Notes: generated from the letters alone by a model not told the origin. Shown: positions 45,892 through 59,200, numbered from the stretch's first letter. The stretch: DNA of 64,000 nt from Psilocybe azurescens (GCA_023853785.1 JAJIRX010000829.1:372001-436000); one strand, 5' to 3'. Numbers and translations: made by a program.

Positions 45892-48873
45892 ATGTTGGTC
45901 CTTTCAAGCGTCGTTCACAATATTCTCTCCCCAGAAAAGCCATCCAGGAATGTCGTCGATGTGGAGAAGAACGAAGAAAACGACTCTCGCACTTGGGAAA
46001 CCGACGGCCCACCTAAAGAAAGGGGCATCAATGACACTTCTCTCTCGAGTCGACCCACAAGCCTCATTCTTAAGGCAGAGCAGCTCGACGACTTTCTACG
46101 CGATACGAAAACCCAGATCCAACCCATACCTATCGTATTTTGCCAATATTTTCTGGCATAATGATACCCTTCTCTATCATGCTCTCTATTCCCAGTTTAA
46201 CAGGGCACTGGTATATTCGTACAGGCGAGAACAGCGTCCTACTCGAGAGTCGGCCCAATCCCCCTCTCCTCGACGCTGCCATGGGTCTGAGCATGGGGTG
46301 TGGCATCCTCGCCAGTGCATGCCTCGTGGTTCGGTTTGCTGAAAGGCAGATAAAGTTGATGACGTTCCTATGCATCGTGTTCTTGACGCTTCACGGTCAG
46401 TCGACCGTATGGCCTTCCTTTTGACCTCTTTTCCAACCGTTTACATTCTCCTAGACCTCATTAATATCCCTGCCGTTACAATATTTGGTGTTGAGCACCG
46501 ATTTGATGATGGGTTCACCTATGGCCAATCATTTTGGTTCACCGTCTGCTCGACGATCGCCTCTACGGCTACCAACATCACCCTGATCACCGATTATCAT
46601 CAAACAAAAGACTTCAGACATTCAGGTACGTGATACCAACCGGCTGTATTTCAACGGCTCATGACCTTCGGATGTAGGAAGTGGGCTGACACATAAACAG
46701 CGGTCCCTGGTCATTATCGTTATCGTACTGCTTTGTTATGTATCTATAGGATCGCTGATACTGGCTATCATGCTAAAAATAACATTTATCGACGCTCTGT
46801 ATCTCTCTGTTGTCTCAATTGAGACCGTCGGTCTGTTTTTCTTATTTTCGTCTTCAAGCGCATCTCGCTAATTCACATCACATACCTATAGGGTTCGGTG
46901 ACCTCCACCCATCCTCAACCGGGACACGAATCTTCACATGCTTCTACATCGCAGGTGGTATACTAAACCTCGCACTAGCGGTCGCACTCTCCCGCGAAGC
47001 CCTGCTCGAGTCCGCCGCCGTTGGATTCCGCGCGCGTCTCAAAGCTGTCGAGACGCGCCAACGCGAGCGACACATCCGCAGCCGGTGGCGAGCCGCCGTG
47101 CGCTGGCGCCTGCGCGTCCAGGGCCACCCCATGTGGGTCGACGACCGGGACGATGAGCGCAGACAGCGCGTGGGCCGGAAACGGCACCACCACTGGTACT
47201 CCTCGCTCCTGCGCGTCTGGCGCAACATCTGGGACGAGGTGTGGCGAGAGTGGGAGGACCCGGCGTGGAAATACGTGTATGGGCCCAGACATAAACGCCT
47301 GAATTTGGAGGCTCTCACCGAGTCGCAGCTGGAGACTGCGGCTTTGGAAGCTGGGGCGCCGCTTTCTGAATTAGTGCCGAAGGGGTTTAGGCTGCGCGGT
47401 GGGTCGAGGCCGTTCAGCGACGAGAGCCAGGATGGTGGGATTGGTACGGCGTTTCCGCGATTCGACTCTAATTTGAGCGGTGCTGTTGCCGCTCCTTTGC
47501 TGACCCACGTTCGCATGGGAGGAATGGTCTCGATGTTGGGGAAATTCGCAGTTGCCATTGCTGTTGCAGGCGGGTTTGAGCACGAACCACAGACAGCAGC
47601 AACTTTGGTGGACCACGATGGCGATGGCGATAACGACGTCGATGTCGTAGATAAGGATGAATACCCAACAACCGCAGGCCGAGGTATACCGTTCACAAGG
47701 ACTATGACTATGACCACTGTTATCGAAGACGAGACCTCTTTGGCGGAATCGTTGGAGCTGGAGGAACGGAATGCGTTTCGCGCGAGGCTAACGGTTGCGC
47801 TGACACTATTCATGGTGTTCTGGATGGTAAAACTTTTTCATGCCACTCTCATCAGATGACTGACAAATTTTAAAGGCTGGATCTGCTATTTTCATGCATA
47901 CGGAGAACTGGGCATTTGGTTCAGCGGTATATTTCTGTAAGCTCCACTCTTCCGGGTATTCTTAGCCAATGATAACTAATGAATTAAACAGGTTTTGTCT
48001 CTTTCACTACAGTTGGATATGGTAGGTCCTTTCAAAACTACACCCTCTGCCAAACATTGTTTATATTTGACATGTACAGGGGATTTTGCACCAAAGACTC
48101 CTGCCGGTCGCTCGATCTTCGTTGTTTGGGCCCTTCTCGGAGTTGGAACGATGACAATTTTGATATCCAGTATGTCCTCGTAACTAACATTCACGCATAC
48201 ATTTGCTGAAAACACATTATATCTAAGTTCTCGCTGAAGCGTACTCAAGCCGATACAAGAGCATGATCAAGTCTGAAAATTTGAACGAAGCAGTGCCCAA
48301 CAGTGAGGATTCGGCGGGACCGCGACCCCGGTTTTTCGACTCTGACATGCCCACAGAAACGCCGGAGGAGATTTTCATTGGTAGACCATCGATTGCTGTC
48401 GGGAATGGCTTGAATGCGCTTTCCGCTTCTTCAAGCACACCGCGAGTTGGGAGAAGTCGAGGACCAAGCGTGGCGGCCGTTGCAGGACTTCAATTTGCGG
48501 CGGCTACTAGCAGTGGTAACGTGCAACAGCGCCAGGCTAAAGAGGGCATCGAGGGATTGCCACAGGAGGTGCTGAAACATGTGGATAGCATGCGAACACT
48601 CCTTGCGATCTTGACTTCCGAGAAAAATGGCACCAAAGACAGGGCAAATGATTTGCAAGTTAACGTATCTGTTCCGCAGAATTTGGTGCGCTTGTGTCCG
48701 CAAGCGAGTTTGAGTGTGTCATGCTGACATTTCATATTAAGGATTCAATTATTACAGAGATAGAAAGTACGCCTTCAACCTTGATTTTTCTTCGTCTCAG
48801 CCAGCTGATTTTGGGCTCAGAATCATTGCAGGACATGGCCAATTCTGCGAAAAAGGCTATAGACACGTCGTGA
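45892..48873 (+). CDS. TOK1: TOK1-type two-pore outward-rectifier potassium channel
   Basis: Predicted plasma-membrane K+ efflux channel of the fungal TOK family (eight membrane helices, two pore loops per chain). Landmarks: MIPFSIMLSIPSLTGHWYIR, LSMGCGILASACLVVRFAER and DLINIPAVTIFGVEHRFDDG. Next come SLVIIVIVLLCYVSIGSLIL and pore 1, YLSVVSIETVGFGD, whose filter is split by an intron. Then FYIAGGILNLALAVALSREA, the last helices (TVALTLFMVFWM and SAIFMHTENWAFGSAVYF), pore 2 CFVSFTTVGYGDFAPKTPAG, WALLGVGTMTILIS and a long cytosolic tail ending SLQDMANSAKKAIDTS at TGA 48871. Between the pore domains lies a cytosolic stretch of roughly 270 residues, rich in R/H/W then D. Near 46128-46131 the frame slips (KTQIQPIP to YRILPIFSG); one more C restores it. 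The start is uncertain; 45892 is the first ATG of the open frame. Confidence 0.87.
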
Positions 48874-49311
48874 CCAAAGCGCATACAAGTATTTATTCTG
48901 CATTTTGTAACTTTCATTTCTTTTTTGGGCCATTTGTGGGTTTGACACTATGTATACTAACCAATAAAGCATGTTGCATTAGACTGAATGTTTACAGTTT
49001 ACGTCGTATGTCAATAGCTCGATGGTAAGTTCAAAGCCCATTGAGGACGCGCGCTCTTCTCTTGTCCCCAACAGCCATCCCTTTTCCCACCCCAACGAAT
49101 ATGGGTACGGCAACAGTTCCACCCTTCCAGATACTTATAGGGGCTTGTTCGGGAGATACGCCGCATGGCATTTTAATTGCTGGCTGATACCCATGCAGTG
49201 TGGTTCAAAGTTTACCTCACATCCGCCTCCTAGTCCATTATGTAACATTAAACCAACATTAAAAGCTCACAGAGTGCTAATATCGCCCACCTGTTTGTCT
49301 TCTCCTTCCTG
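48874..49311. other. Intergenic
   Basis: 3' flank of the channel gene and presumed promoter of the P450 gene. An open frame at 49022-49312 shows no family resemblance. Confidence 0.5.
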
Positions 49312-51549
49312 ATGACCCAACTTTACACAGTCGCGGGCGGTCTCGCGGCTTTCATTCTCGCTCTGCGCTTTTATCTTAATGGGCGTGTCGGTACCTCCAG
49401 GCTGCCTCTTCCCCCAGGGCCAAAGAGGCTTCCTTTGATTGGGAACTTACTCGACATGCCTAGGACGTTGGAGTGGCGGACATACCACAGTTGGGCTAAG
49501 GAACTGAGTTTGTTCGCCTTTGCTCCTCTATTTTGACGACTTTTGATGTCTGTTGTCAACACTCGTTTAGAGAGCGATATCATCTACGTGAATATTGCTG
49601 GGACGTCTTTGATATTGCTGGACACGTTGGAAGGGGCCAATGATCTTCTTGATAAACGGTCATCGAACTACTCGAGCAGGTGCATCAAGTTTATCTGTAA
49701 TTGATTTCCTTTTGATTCTCATCTAAATCGCATCTCAGACCGCGGATGCCGATGCTGATTGAATTAATGGGCTATGGTTTCCTGGTGGCCATTATGGAGT
49801 ATGGTGCGCTCGTGTCTTTGAGTTCTTTTCTCTTACTCCGTTACTTAAATTTTCCATGAAGGCGAACGATGGCACGTAACTTGCAAACTATCCTTTTCTA
49901 ACATGCTAACTAATATACCGTGGATAGGCGCCAACACAGACGCCTTATTCACCAGGCATTGAGCCCTGCCGTGTCTCATCGCATCCTTCCACCAACTCTA
50001 AAAGCGGCTCGAAATCTGCTCACCCGATTCTTGGATAAACCAGATGATATCATGGGGAACCTCAGGCAGTGCGTAAACATCTGTTCATGTTCTACAACTA
50101 CCTAAAAGACAATAAAGCATGACAGGGGAAGTCATCATCTCAGTAGCTTATGGCTTGGATGTCCAAGCAGAAGACGATCCTTACATTACACTCGCGGAGA
50201 GAGGCAACGAAGGACCTATCGAAGCTGTGATTCCGGGAGCGTTTCTGGTCGATATGCTACCCTTCTTGAAGTACGTCCCAGCATGGGTGCCCGGGGCAGG
50301 CTTCCAAAAGAAAGCCTTGAGATGGAAGGAGTTTGGCCGTGCGATGGTGGAAATTCCCTTTGCAGTGACCAAAGCCAACATAGTGAGTAAAGTACCGAAC
50401 TAAATAAGGATACAACTGAGTGAATCTACTTGCTGCGGCTAGCGGGCAGGTACCTGTCGACCTTGCATGACCTCTATATGTCTTGAGGAAATGGAACAAG
50501 GCACTGACGATGTGGCGTATACTGAGGAGAACATAAAAAATGCAGCTGGAACGCTTTACTCAGGTCTGTCCTGCTCAACCTTTCGGTGATGTTCTGACCT
50601 TGCCTGATGCATCATAATCCGTGAACAGTCGGGGCGGATACCGTAAGCACTTTATCCATAGTCATACTGGTCAATCTTGAGTAGATTCTTCCAGACTGTG
50701 TCAATTGTGGGCTCCTGTGTTCTCGGTCTCATCGATCACCCAGAGGTTGTCAAGAGAGCCCAGCAGGAGTTGGACAGAGTCATCAAGCCAGGGCATTTAC
50801 CCGATTTCGACGACCAACCTTCTTTGCCTTATATCACAGCTATCGTCAAGGAGGCTCTTCGATGGAATGATGCTGCACCAATGGGTATGTTCGTCGTTTT
50901 TCAACTCTTTACGTCTTAGTTGCGAACAGAACCTAGGTGTCCCGCATCTTATAGCGACCGAAGACGAATACAAGGGATATCGTCTTCCTGCAGGGTCTAT
51001 TGTTATGGTTAACTGCTGGTATGGGTCCCATTATTCGGCAGTGCTCTTCTATAATCCTCATACTTTGTAAGGGCGATACTCCACGACGAGAAGATATACC
51101 CTGATCCTTTCACTTTCAACCCCGATCGTTTTATGAAAGGAGACAAACTCGATCCCAATGTCCCAGATCCTGGTGATGCATGCTGGGGATTCGGAAGACG
51201 GTGAATGATTATCGGAATTTTCGGGAAGACAACCGACTAACACATGAGCTCTAGCATATGCCCCGGAAGGCATATGGCCTTTTCAACCATTTGGATCACC
51301 ATCGCCTCTCTCCTAACAGTCTATGACATCAAGAAAAAGTTAGACACGGAGGGAAATGTCATTGAACCCAGCCATGAGTATTCTTCCACTATCATTTAGT
51401 AAGTCCTAAAAATGTTTTGGATCATTACTTGAGATCTCATAGATAAAACTAGCGCGCCTAAACCTTTCGTTGGATCAATCACCCCTCGATCCAAGGAGGC
51501 CGAGAGCCTGATTCGATCATCTGCCATCCAGGACACGATATACTCTTAG
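49312..51549 (+). CDS. Cytochrome P450 monooxygenase
   Basis: Microsomal haem monooxygenase of the large fungal class often annotated O-methylsterigmatocystin-oxidoreductase-like; substrate unknown. Start MTQLYTVAGGLAAFILALRF is an N-terminal membrane anchor, then the proline hinge LPLPPGPKRLPLIGNLLDMP. Landmarks: SDIIYVNIAGTSLILLDTLE, RQHRRLIHQALSP (helix C), the I-helix GADT/TVSIVGSC split by an intron, ExxR as KEALRW, YKGYRLPAGSIVMVN, PDPFTFNPDRFM, and the haem-binding WGFGRR/ICPGRHMA with the cysteine, also split by an intron. The end is PRSKEAESLIRSSAIQDTIYS, TAG at 51547. More than ten introns. Two joins do not read cleanly: around 49874-49926 (ERW to RRQHRR) and near 50466-50471, where DLA is followed by a stop and TSICLEEMEQGTDD lies one frame over. 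The gene may be decaying or carry sequence errors. Confidence 0.82.
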
Positions 51550-52149
51550 TGAAACTCCGGACTCCTGTGATACTTTACTCTCCTCTTAATTTTCTTGACG
51601 ATGGGCGCCAGCTTCATATGCAAAGCTACTTTGATATTTTAGACTAATTTTATAATTCTCCTTCATGTGCATATAATCAGATTACCAATATATTCCGAAT
51701 CATTCTATTATACATGCTCAAAGAGATCTGTTGCTTCATGGAGCACAATTCGCCCGTCAACCCTGAGAATACAACGATCAATGCCTCCTTGTGATCACCT
51801 TGTTGGCAGATGGAAAGGTTATATTAGCATATGTTTTGATGTTCACTGTATCAATTCCGCGCTAGAATGCGCTCAATTTCAAAGTTCTAATGACATTCCG
51901 GGGTTGATGGGCTGAAGTATGTGTGTTGAGGTTGTACATATGTTTGTAATGCCTCTAAGGGCAGTAGCCTGATTATCTGACACTCAATTCTGATTGTGTT
52001 TAGATTGACTTGCTTCGTCGATTGCCTGCTGGGGACTAAAACGGTTATTACCGACCACAACATTCCTCGATTGGTATATGGGTGCTAATATCAATGCCTA
52101 TGGCTCTCTGCCATCTGCATCGCCATCCCTTCCCTTGTTATGGCCATGA
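51550..52149. other. Intergenic
   Basis: 3' flank of the P450 gene. Short open frames only, including one at 51667-51915 that shows nothing recognisable. Confidence 0.45.
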
Positions 52150-52385
52150 CTCTGTCAATAAAAGGTAGTCGACGAGAATGGAAATATCACCAAACCCAGC
52201 CATGGCTATATTTTGATTATAGCCTAGTGGTGGACATCCCGTGTTATTATCTGTAAGACTGTGGGAGATATTCCCGGACAAAATTAGCGCCCCCAGACTA
52301 TACACAGACTGAATTATGCCTCGTTCCAGGGAAATCGAAAGCTCATTCGCTGGGCTAAAAGGTATAGCACACATTGAACGACTTC
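52150..52385 (+). pseudogene. Relic of a P450 3' end
   Basis: The plus strand reads DENGNITKPSHGY, then after stops KISAPRLYTD and IMPRSREIESSFAG. These line up with the last exons of the neighbouring P450 (TEGNVIEPSHEY, APKPFVGSITPRSKEAESLI). The intron position between the two parts is also kept. Only the last 45 or so residues are recognisable and the frame is broken, so this is the remnant of a second tandem P450. Confidence 0.65.
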
Positions 52386-53197
52386 TTCGAATTCATTTTG
52401 TACATTTTCGCACACATTTCACACTTCAATCTATGATTAGGCCACGGTAATCGACAGGAAGAATTAGGAAGGTGAGGCAGGCTTGAAACCCTGAGTAGCC
52501 GTTAGGCATTCACTGATAAGGGTAGCCAGAGTCCGATGTAATGCCCATTATGCAATGTATTTTGAAGTTCCGTGTAATATCTCGAATACTGATCAATGTT
52601 TCATATACAGTGATCAGGAGCCCAATGATTAATGGATGCAGTTTATGCGGCTTTTGTGAAATCTACGAGTACGATGATTCACCATACATCAAGTTTTCCT
52701 CCAGGTGGTGCCAAACAGACTGACTCGACCATCTCATCGGAGCCTAGAGAGCATTTTACTCTTGAGTCTGACATCTCTCAACAATTTCCAGACATACGTT
52801 CCGGGTAGACCGGCCGATGTTATATATACCCTCAAATGAGGCAAGTATTCTCGGATGAACGTGCCTAGATGATCATACATACGTATCTTGAAACGTATAT
52901 GACTAACTCAGGCTATGTTTGGGGAGATTCGTAGTTCATTTTCATAGATCTACATAAGCGGCTCTTATCCACTGCGAAAACGCTTCCCTTCCTGCAGCCG
53001 GTGTGCTCCATCCTTCGACAAGAGATGCTGGATCAGAAGCAGTTAGGCGCACTATCCTCTCACATTTCTCTAGGCTTACACTCTCTGGAAATTTTGTAGC
53101 CTTGTCAAGCTGTCCATTCAGTATTCGAGTCTTGGTTAGTTCCTCCGATGAAATATTTTTGAATTATTATCTTGAGATCATCTCTCATGGATCGCAG
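52386..53197. other. Intergenic; may hold exon 1 of the DUF6533 gene
   Basis: No clear gene. An open frame at 53003-53203 could supply the N-terminus of the following membrane protein, but the phase of its likely donor (near 53137) does not match the next exon, so I leave it out. Confidence 0.4.
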
Positions 53198-54707
53198 CGC
53201 TGATCCTCTACGACTATGCTCTTACTTGGACCCGGGAAGTCAATTACTTCTGGCGCAGGAGCTTTACGTTCACCACGGCACTATACATCGCATGCCGCTA
53301 TGCCCTTGTATCAAATATTCTCTTCACCTTGGCACTGAATGATAAATTTCCCGCTGAAAGGGTACGTCAATTGATTTCTGCATTGCGGAGAAGTGATTGA
53401 TAGAATCACAGTGATGAGATCAATCGGCCTGACTATTACCGTCATTCATATTTGGTTGGTACTTATAGCTGTGATCTTGTCTACAAGATATGCTCTGGAT
53501 TGAGCGTGATAGGGCGCTCGGCGATCGTCGGTACGTCTCGATTTGAATTAATATCTTTCTATCTCTGACTTGTGCGGCCGTAGTGGTGTGGGGAGCAAGA
53601 ACATATGCTGTTTATAATGGGAACAGACACATTCTCCTGGTATTTATCCCGCTTGGGTTATTGATCATATCTTTAGACGCGGTAGGGCAACTTCAAGGAT
53701 GTGATTCGACTTATATGAGCTCATGCAAAGTTAGGTTCACGTTAAATGGGTGACCTGCGTAGGAAGTTCTGGTAATGCAAAGTGCGTCTGTTATTTCGCA
53801 GGTGATATCGTTCCCGTTATCAATTGAAATTAATGTTTTAGGGGTACTTGCTCATATCTCCTTGAGTCGTCTGGAACTAAGTTCTTGCAACAGCTTCCCT
53901 TCTACTCTCAATCTTCATGGTACTCTACGAGGTGATCTCAGCCTTGTTGACATCAGTGAGGAGTTGGAAGGCTTTGCGCGTTATTTGGACAAGAGATCAA
54001 GATAAGAAACCGAGGCGACAAAGCTTGATGGAGATTGTGATGAGAGAAGGTGAGATCAGTGTATTTATTGCTAGTAGGCGAAATCCGACCATTTGAAGGG
54101 TTGCTTTACTTCATGTACGGCTCTACCTGAGGTTCTCATAGAAACGCCGACTGAATCATATCATACAAATTTCACCAGCTGCGTCATAGCTTTCACAACG
54201 TCCGCAATGGTATTGCTATACGTAAGTAGTTTTGTCGTCATCCATCAGTACGCCGACTAATCTGTCACAAAAATAACTGTAGACCGAGCCGGTGAGCTCA
54301 TATGTTACCCCTAGTCAATTCTGAGTCTCAACTTTCATCCGCGGTATAAGCCAGGGTCAACTTTTCAGGGTCTATTGAACGCTCTTACTCTACCGTGAGT
54401 ATAATCATCTGGAATTTCAGATACTTTAGACTGAAAGCAAGATCCTATGTCTAGAATATCAGGGGTAATGACTGCGAGGTTTCTTCTCCACCTTCGAGAT
54501 TGGGAGTTCAAGAGATCAGGACAGTTAGAGCTCGACAGGACAACGATTCAATTTGGTCGCAACGAGAGAGCAATGGAATCCACGAAGTTCTTGACAGGAG
54601 AGGAGTTTGGAGAAGATCCAGTCCTTCGGGTTATTAGGGAACAAGTACCAGCTGAGGCTAATTTTATTCCGCATCTACCAAGAGAACCATCGGAGGTTAC
54701 CGTTTAA
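53198..54707 (+). CDS. DUF6533-type integral membrane protein (5' end not resolved)
   Basis: Member of a basidiomycete-expanded family of seven-helix-like membrane proteins of unknown function. The first clear exon (from 53198) gives ALILYDYALTWTREVNYFWR and RSFTFTTALYIACRYALVSN, which is the DUF6533 signature (LLYDY..T...EV.YIW). It continues CDLVYKICSGLSVIGRSAIV and VWGARTYAVYNGNRHILLVF, then PLGLLIISLDA, with introns of about 50-60 bases between. The middle part (53660-54440) is hard to splice with confidence. The last exon ends at 54707 with ISGVMTARFLLHLRDWEFKR and a hydrophilic tail, the typical C-terminus of the family. N-terminal residues before the signature lie upstream, near 53000-53140, but I could not fix them. 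It may be intact or partly decayed. Confidence 0.62.
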
Positions 54708-55266
54708 GCAGCTTCAACACGATTTAAAGGCAATTTTTTCTGGGACTACCTTACTTTCGGCTTATTATATCATACTTGTATAAACTATATCTTGGATGTC
54801 ATTCGTTTGTGTGCGTTTCATCTTAGCAGTTAATTTTAAAAGAGGCTGCCAGTGCGAGAACTTGAACTTGAAACCAGTTGAGTTGGAAGTTGTTCATGTT
54901 ACTCGGGGGATGAGATACCTCAGATTAAAATTCAACAGTCCAATATCAGCCTGGAGTGTTGTGTACAACAACAAGTCATTATTCATGTTTGTCAAATGGT
55001 CCGGTTTGGGTCCGGTACAAGTCCAGTAAGCGCCGATAATATTAGGATTGCGCACCAATAAGAGATTCGCCCAAATAAAACGTGTCACCTAATGTGCCGT
55101 GTCACATGTTATGTCACTGTGACCAAGATGTTTAACGCCACGCATGCCGCTCGTTCTTGAACTGCGCCCTCCAAAACATTAACTATTCTGTTCTCCTCCA
55201 CCGGCTACGACATATATATTGGATGAGCTTGTGATAGAATCTAAACTCTGCTCAAGGACATCATAG
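54708..55266. other. Intergenic
   Basis: Presumed promoter region of the derlin gene. An open frame at 54796-55029 has no recognisable features. A short direct repeat, GTCCGGTTTGGGTCCGGTAC, lies at about 55000-55019. Confidence 0.45.
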
Positions 55267-56290
55267 AATGGACCAGATTATTGCCGAGATCAAGAAAATC
55301 CCTCCAGTGACTAGATTCATTTGTGGATCTTCATTGCTGGTGACCTTGTCTAGATCTTGAAAGCCGTGTCGTTTTACTCCATCGTCTTTAAATGGGACTT
55401 CATATACCCAAAATTCCAAGTAAGCTCGGTCTTAAGCTTGTGACGAGCACTGGGTTGATTGATTTATGTTCCTAGCTATGGCGTCTATGGACATCGTTCT
55501 TCGTAGGAGGTAAGTCTACATATTCGTAATGAGACCGGGATGCTTTACTCATCTTCTATTCAATCGTAATGTGCTTCAGGCGGAGGGCTGGGATATATAT
55601 TTGAACTTCTCATGCTATAGTGCGTTTATCCTTTCTATCATATGTGTTCATGCAATTGATTTATTCTTTCAGTCGAACGTCAAACGACATCGAGTCAAAG
55701 GCGTATTTCTTACGATCAGCAGACCTCACATGGCAACTTTTCTGGGCATGCGTTGCAATCATCGTAAGTCACTCTGGACTCAATCACCATCAACACTGAC
55801 GCGCTATCTCTCATATCAGGCTGCTACGTGGCCCATGAATGCCTATATTTTTACCCGACCCTTTCTCCTGTGCATCGTTTACCTCTATTCCGCCCTTGCC
55901 CCTCCAGGAACCATGACGTCGATCATGGGTCTCGTTACCGTTCCAGTCATCTACTATCCCTACATCCTGATCGCGTTCGACCTTCTCATGGGCGGTCCTC
56001 ACACAGCTGCGTTGTCCGTGGCCGGAGCTGTTGTCGGTCATGTTTGGTGGTGGACCGTTTGGGGTGGAGAACTAGCTTCTCAAGGCGTGTTGCACAACCG
56101 CGCTCGCGCACCGCAATGGTTGTGCAATTACATGGGACAGACTAACCAGGCGGGAGGACCGCCTTCTGCTGGAGGCACTGCACAGGCATTGGCACGAGGT
56201 GGAATACACGTTACAGCTCCACGGCGAGCTGCAGAGGCGGGAGATCCTACAGGACACACATGGGGAAGTGGAAGGCGGTTGGGGAACTGA
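55267..56290 (+). CDS. Derlin (DER1-like) ER membrane protein
   Basis: Rhomboid-like pseudoprotease that helps move misfolded proteins out of the ER for degradation. Start MDQIIAEIKKIPPVTRFICG at 55267 is the standard derlin opening. Then come VSFYSIVFKWDFIYPKFQ, the derlin WR motif in LWRLWTSFFVGG, GGLGYIFELLMLYR, TSNDIESKAYFLRSADLTWQ, NAYIFTRPFLLCIVYLYSAL and ILIAFDLLMGGPHTAALSVA. The tail is hydrophilic (PPSAGGTAQALARGGIHVT, ending GSGRRLGN). Four introns were placed at 55419-55475, 55511-55579, 55620-55671 and 55764-55820 (approximate). No catalytic serine is expected in derlins. Near 55350-55353 SLLVTLS and ILKAVSFYS are in different frames with no usable intron, another one-base slip. 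Identity is firm. Confidence 0.85.
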
Positions 56291-59200
56291 TTGCAAGGCG
56301 TTAACCAAAGAACTATCTTCCATTATCTGGGTGTGTCAGTTACTATTTTTGTGCTCCATGACTCCTGTATACTTTCTAGAACGTCAAAGTCTAGCAATTT
56401 ATTTGAAGTTCACCTCTCACCGAAAAACCTTAGTGAACATCCTTCTTTCCGTATTTGTTCGTCTACCTCCATCGTCCCCTTTCCCCTCCTGGCTATGAAG
56501 ACACTAGCAACTCCCCGACTGCCTGCTCGCGTCATTCCATTCAGTGTTTTCGAGCCGAGGGGACCCTCGAGCGTCCCCGCTCCTCGATAACCGTTGGACG
56601 TCGTTCGCTCCCATCATAGGAAAAGAGGCAGGATGACGGTTGTATAATTTGCAAACTGAGCCTCCAAATTTTAATCAATTCGCATTTCCTATTTCCTCTT
56701 CAATCTATCCTTATACTTTTCAGACAGCCCAAATGTGTTGCCTGAGGCCTCTTGTCAAGACATCGATAATCACGCCAAATACTTGGTTTAGCTCAATTCG
56801 ATCGAATCTTTCACCACGGTGTTTATTCCCGTCTGCGATGATTTTTATACATTCACCCTGGCAAACCGCCCCAGGTAGGTCACGTTCCCGTGAATCCCAC
56901 GAAACGCGTCTATGCATGACTCACCGCTTTTCTGTCGCTTCAAAATAACTTATAGATAACGTGGATGCTTCTTCCAGCCAGTCAGCCATCGCATCATTTG
57001 GCGACTTCCAAAGCCTTTCAGGATGTAATCCCGATAGCATTTTTGGTCAAGCATGCTATGTATATGCATCATATGACATCGGTGCACTGCAGCACTACCC
57101 CAAGGCACCCCAGACTAATCTCCTCAGAAACTTCCCATGCTCGTTACCCTACCGTGCTAGCAAAGCACCACAAATATAAAAAGGGGGACTCGTGAAGCTT
57201 CTAATTGAGAAACAGATAAGGTGCCAGCAGTCCTCAGCCTTGTCGCGAGTCAGCTGTTTGTTGGTTCTCGCCAGCGAGAAGCTAGAAGTTCTACTAAGGG
57301 GTTGCACGGCATTTTGCCGCTTATCATTGATTGGGCGAAGTAGGAAGCTCAAGTGGGAAGTGGGGTCTTTGACCTTGCTTCGAATCAGTGTCCGTGAACC
57401 GGGCTTCGGAAGATCATACACCGTGGCTGAAGTTATAGTACTACCACTTAAACATTGGGATACCAATTGGTGCTTCTCTCCCATACTCTGTGAGAGCAAA
57501 CAAACGAGGCATCGACAAGTGGAGACTTTGAGGATGAGATGTTTGCAGTGGGAAGTTCCCAGTCGATGACTCCGTGGACATCCGCGTGTTTATCTATGCT
57601 GATGTACATGGATGGGTTTCACTTGTATTTGTCAGTATGTAAGCTACATACTTATAACAATGAATTGAATGGAGGGGCTGTTACTAACAATAAGGATCGA
57701 CATGCCGAAAAAGCGGGGATGTACGGCGAGTGTGAATGCAAGCTTCAAGGAGTTGTTCTCGACACCTCGACGCGGTACTTTGTAGATTTCATGTAGGCAA
57801 GTAGTATGAATGAAAGTGCAGAATCACAGTATCTAATTTTCAAGATAACTTCCGCTCAGTTCCCGGGCTCATTAGTTTAGGTCGCACGACCACTGCAGCG
57901 CTCGGAATGCAGCTGTACCGGACTCGATCGTCCGCAGTTCGAATTCAAATCTGCGTACGAATGGGACTTTAAGGTTTTGAATGGACCAGAGTCCAGTGAC
58001 AGGGTGAAGCTGAAGTTGCGTATAGTTTGTAGATATTGGTGCTCCGAGTGCCCAGGACTTGCGAAGCGAAGTCTGAAGAGCGGATATGACGGAAAGCACT
58101 TAGCGGCGATCAGCTCTTTGAAGTTTGAAGAAAGGACGCTCCGAAGACTCGATAGGGACTCTGAGCCGAGACTGAGCTAATAATAACGCACTCTGTTAGT
58201 AAGTTATGACTCGAAAGGTTCATACTATTGAAGTTAACAAGACCCCGAGATAACGACGCTCAATTCCGAGTCCTTGGATCCCCAGAAGTGAGCCTACTTA
58301 ACGTCAGCTTTTGAAATTAGTTCTCGTTTCAACTCTCGACTCCCGAGCGCCCTTCCTGAACGCCGATGTGGATCATTCGGAATATGAGCGACATAATGGC
58401 TTATTATAAACCTTGATTTAAAAATTTTGTAACTATATTCAATTCAATTCATCATATGTGGGTCAAGCAGCCAAGACTAATCATCACCAATCATGATCAT
58501 GATTCATGATTTGGGACGGACCGCCATACCCTACTAGACCCTGCTGCGCGGCGGCATGATGATGGTATCGAGTCCGGTTAGTACCCCTTCGTGTTACATG
58601 TACCCTCATATGTGCGTACCCTAATACCTCATTTATTCTTAATTGATGATCTTACTACACATTCCATTCCAATATGTCATAAAAACGGATTCATTGTTAT
58701 CTACTCAAAGGGAGTTGGAGCGATCATGTGTTTGGAACTTAATAAGAGCGTGTCTATAGATATCAAGTCTGTCGACAGCGTGCTCTGGATTCGTCTATGT
58801 TTATCGTGCCATGGCTTAGAGTGCCTTACGCTGGAAGGAAGTACGTGAAGAGTTACTCAGCATGACAGCGGCAGTAAGCAAAACGAAGACGCGAGGATAC
58901 GATTTTCTGCTGCATAACTTCTAGACTCAAGAATCATATAAGAGGGTATGAGAGCCCTTTGTGACGGTCCCAAGCGAAAGTGGATAAGAGAAGGTTGGTG
59001 TTTATGCACAAGCTGCGTTGCATCCGAATTATCCAGTATACGAATATGGACATGGACATGGAACGCATTGATTGTATGAAGGCAGATAGAAGCGGAAAAA
59101 TCTAGGATCATTCAATTATTGCCAGCAGGTCATACTTCAATAATAGGCAAAAAGATGCCCAAGCGGGCACCGTCCTTTTAAGGATAAAAAAGATACATAA

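Noticed and set aside
55340..55354. A 14-base intron (GTGACCTTGTCTAG) in derlin
   Set aside because: Far below the minimal intron size, and it would delete the conserved VTL residues.
56640..57569. Several 70-125 codon frames on both strands downstream of derlin
   Set aside because: They overlap one another, lack family resemblance and could not be joined into a spliced gene.
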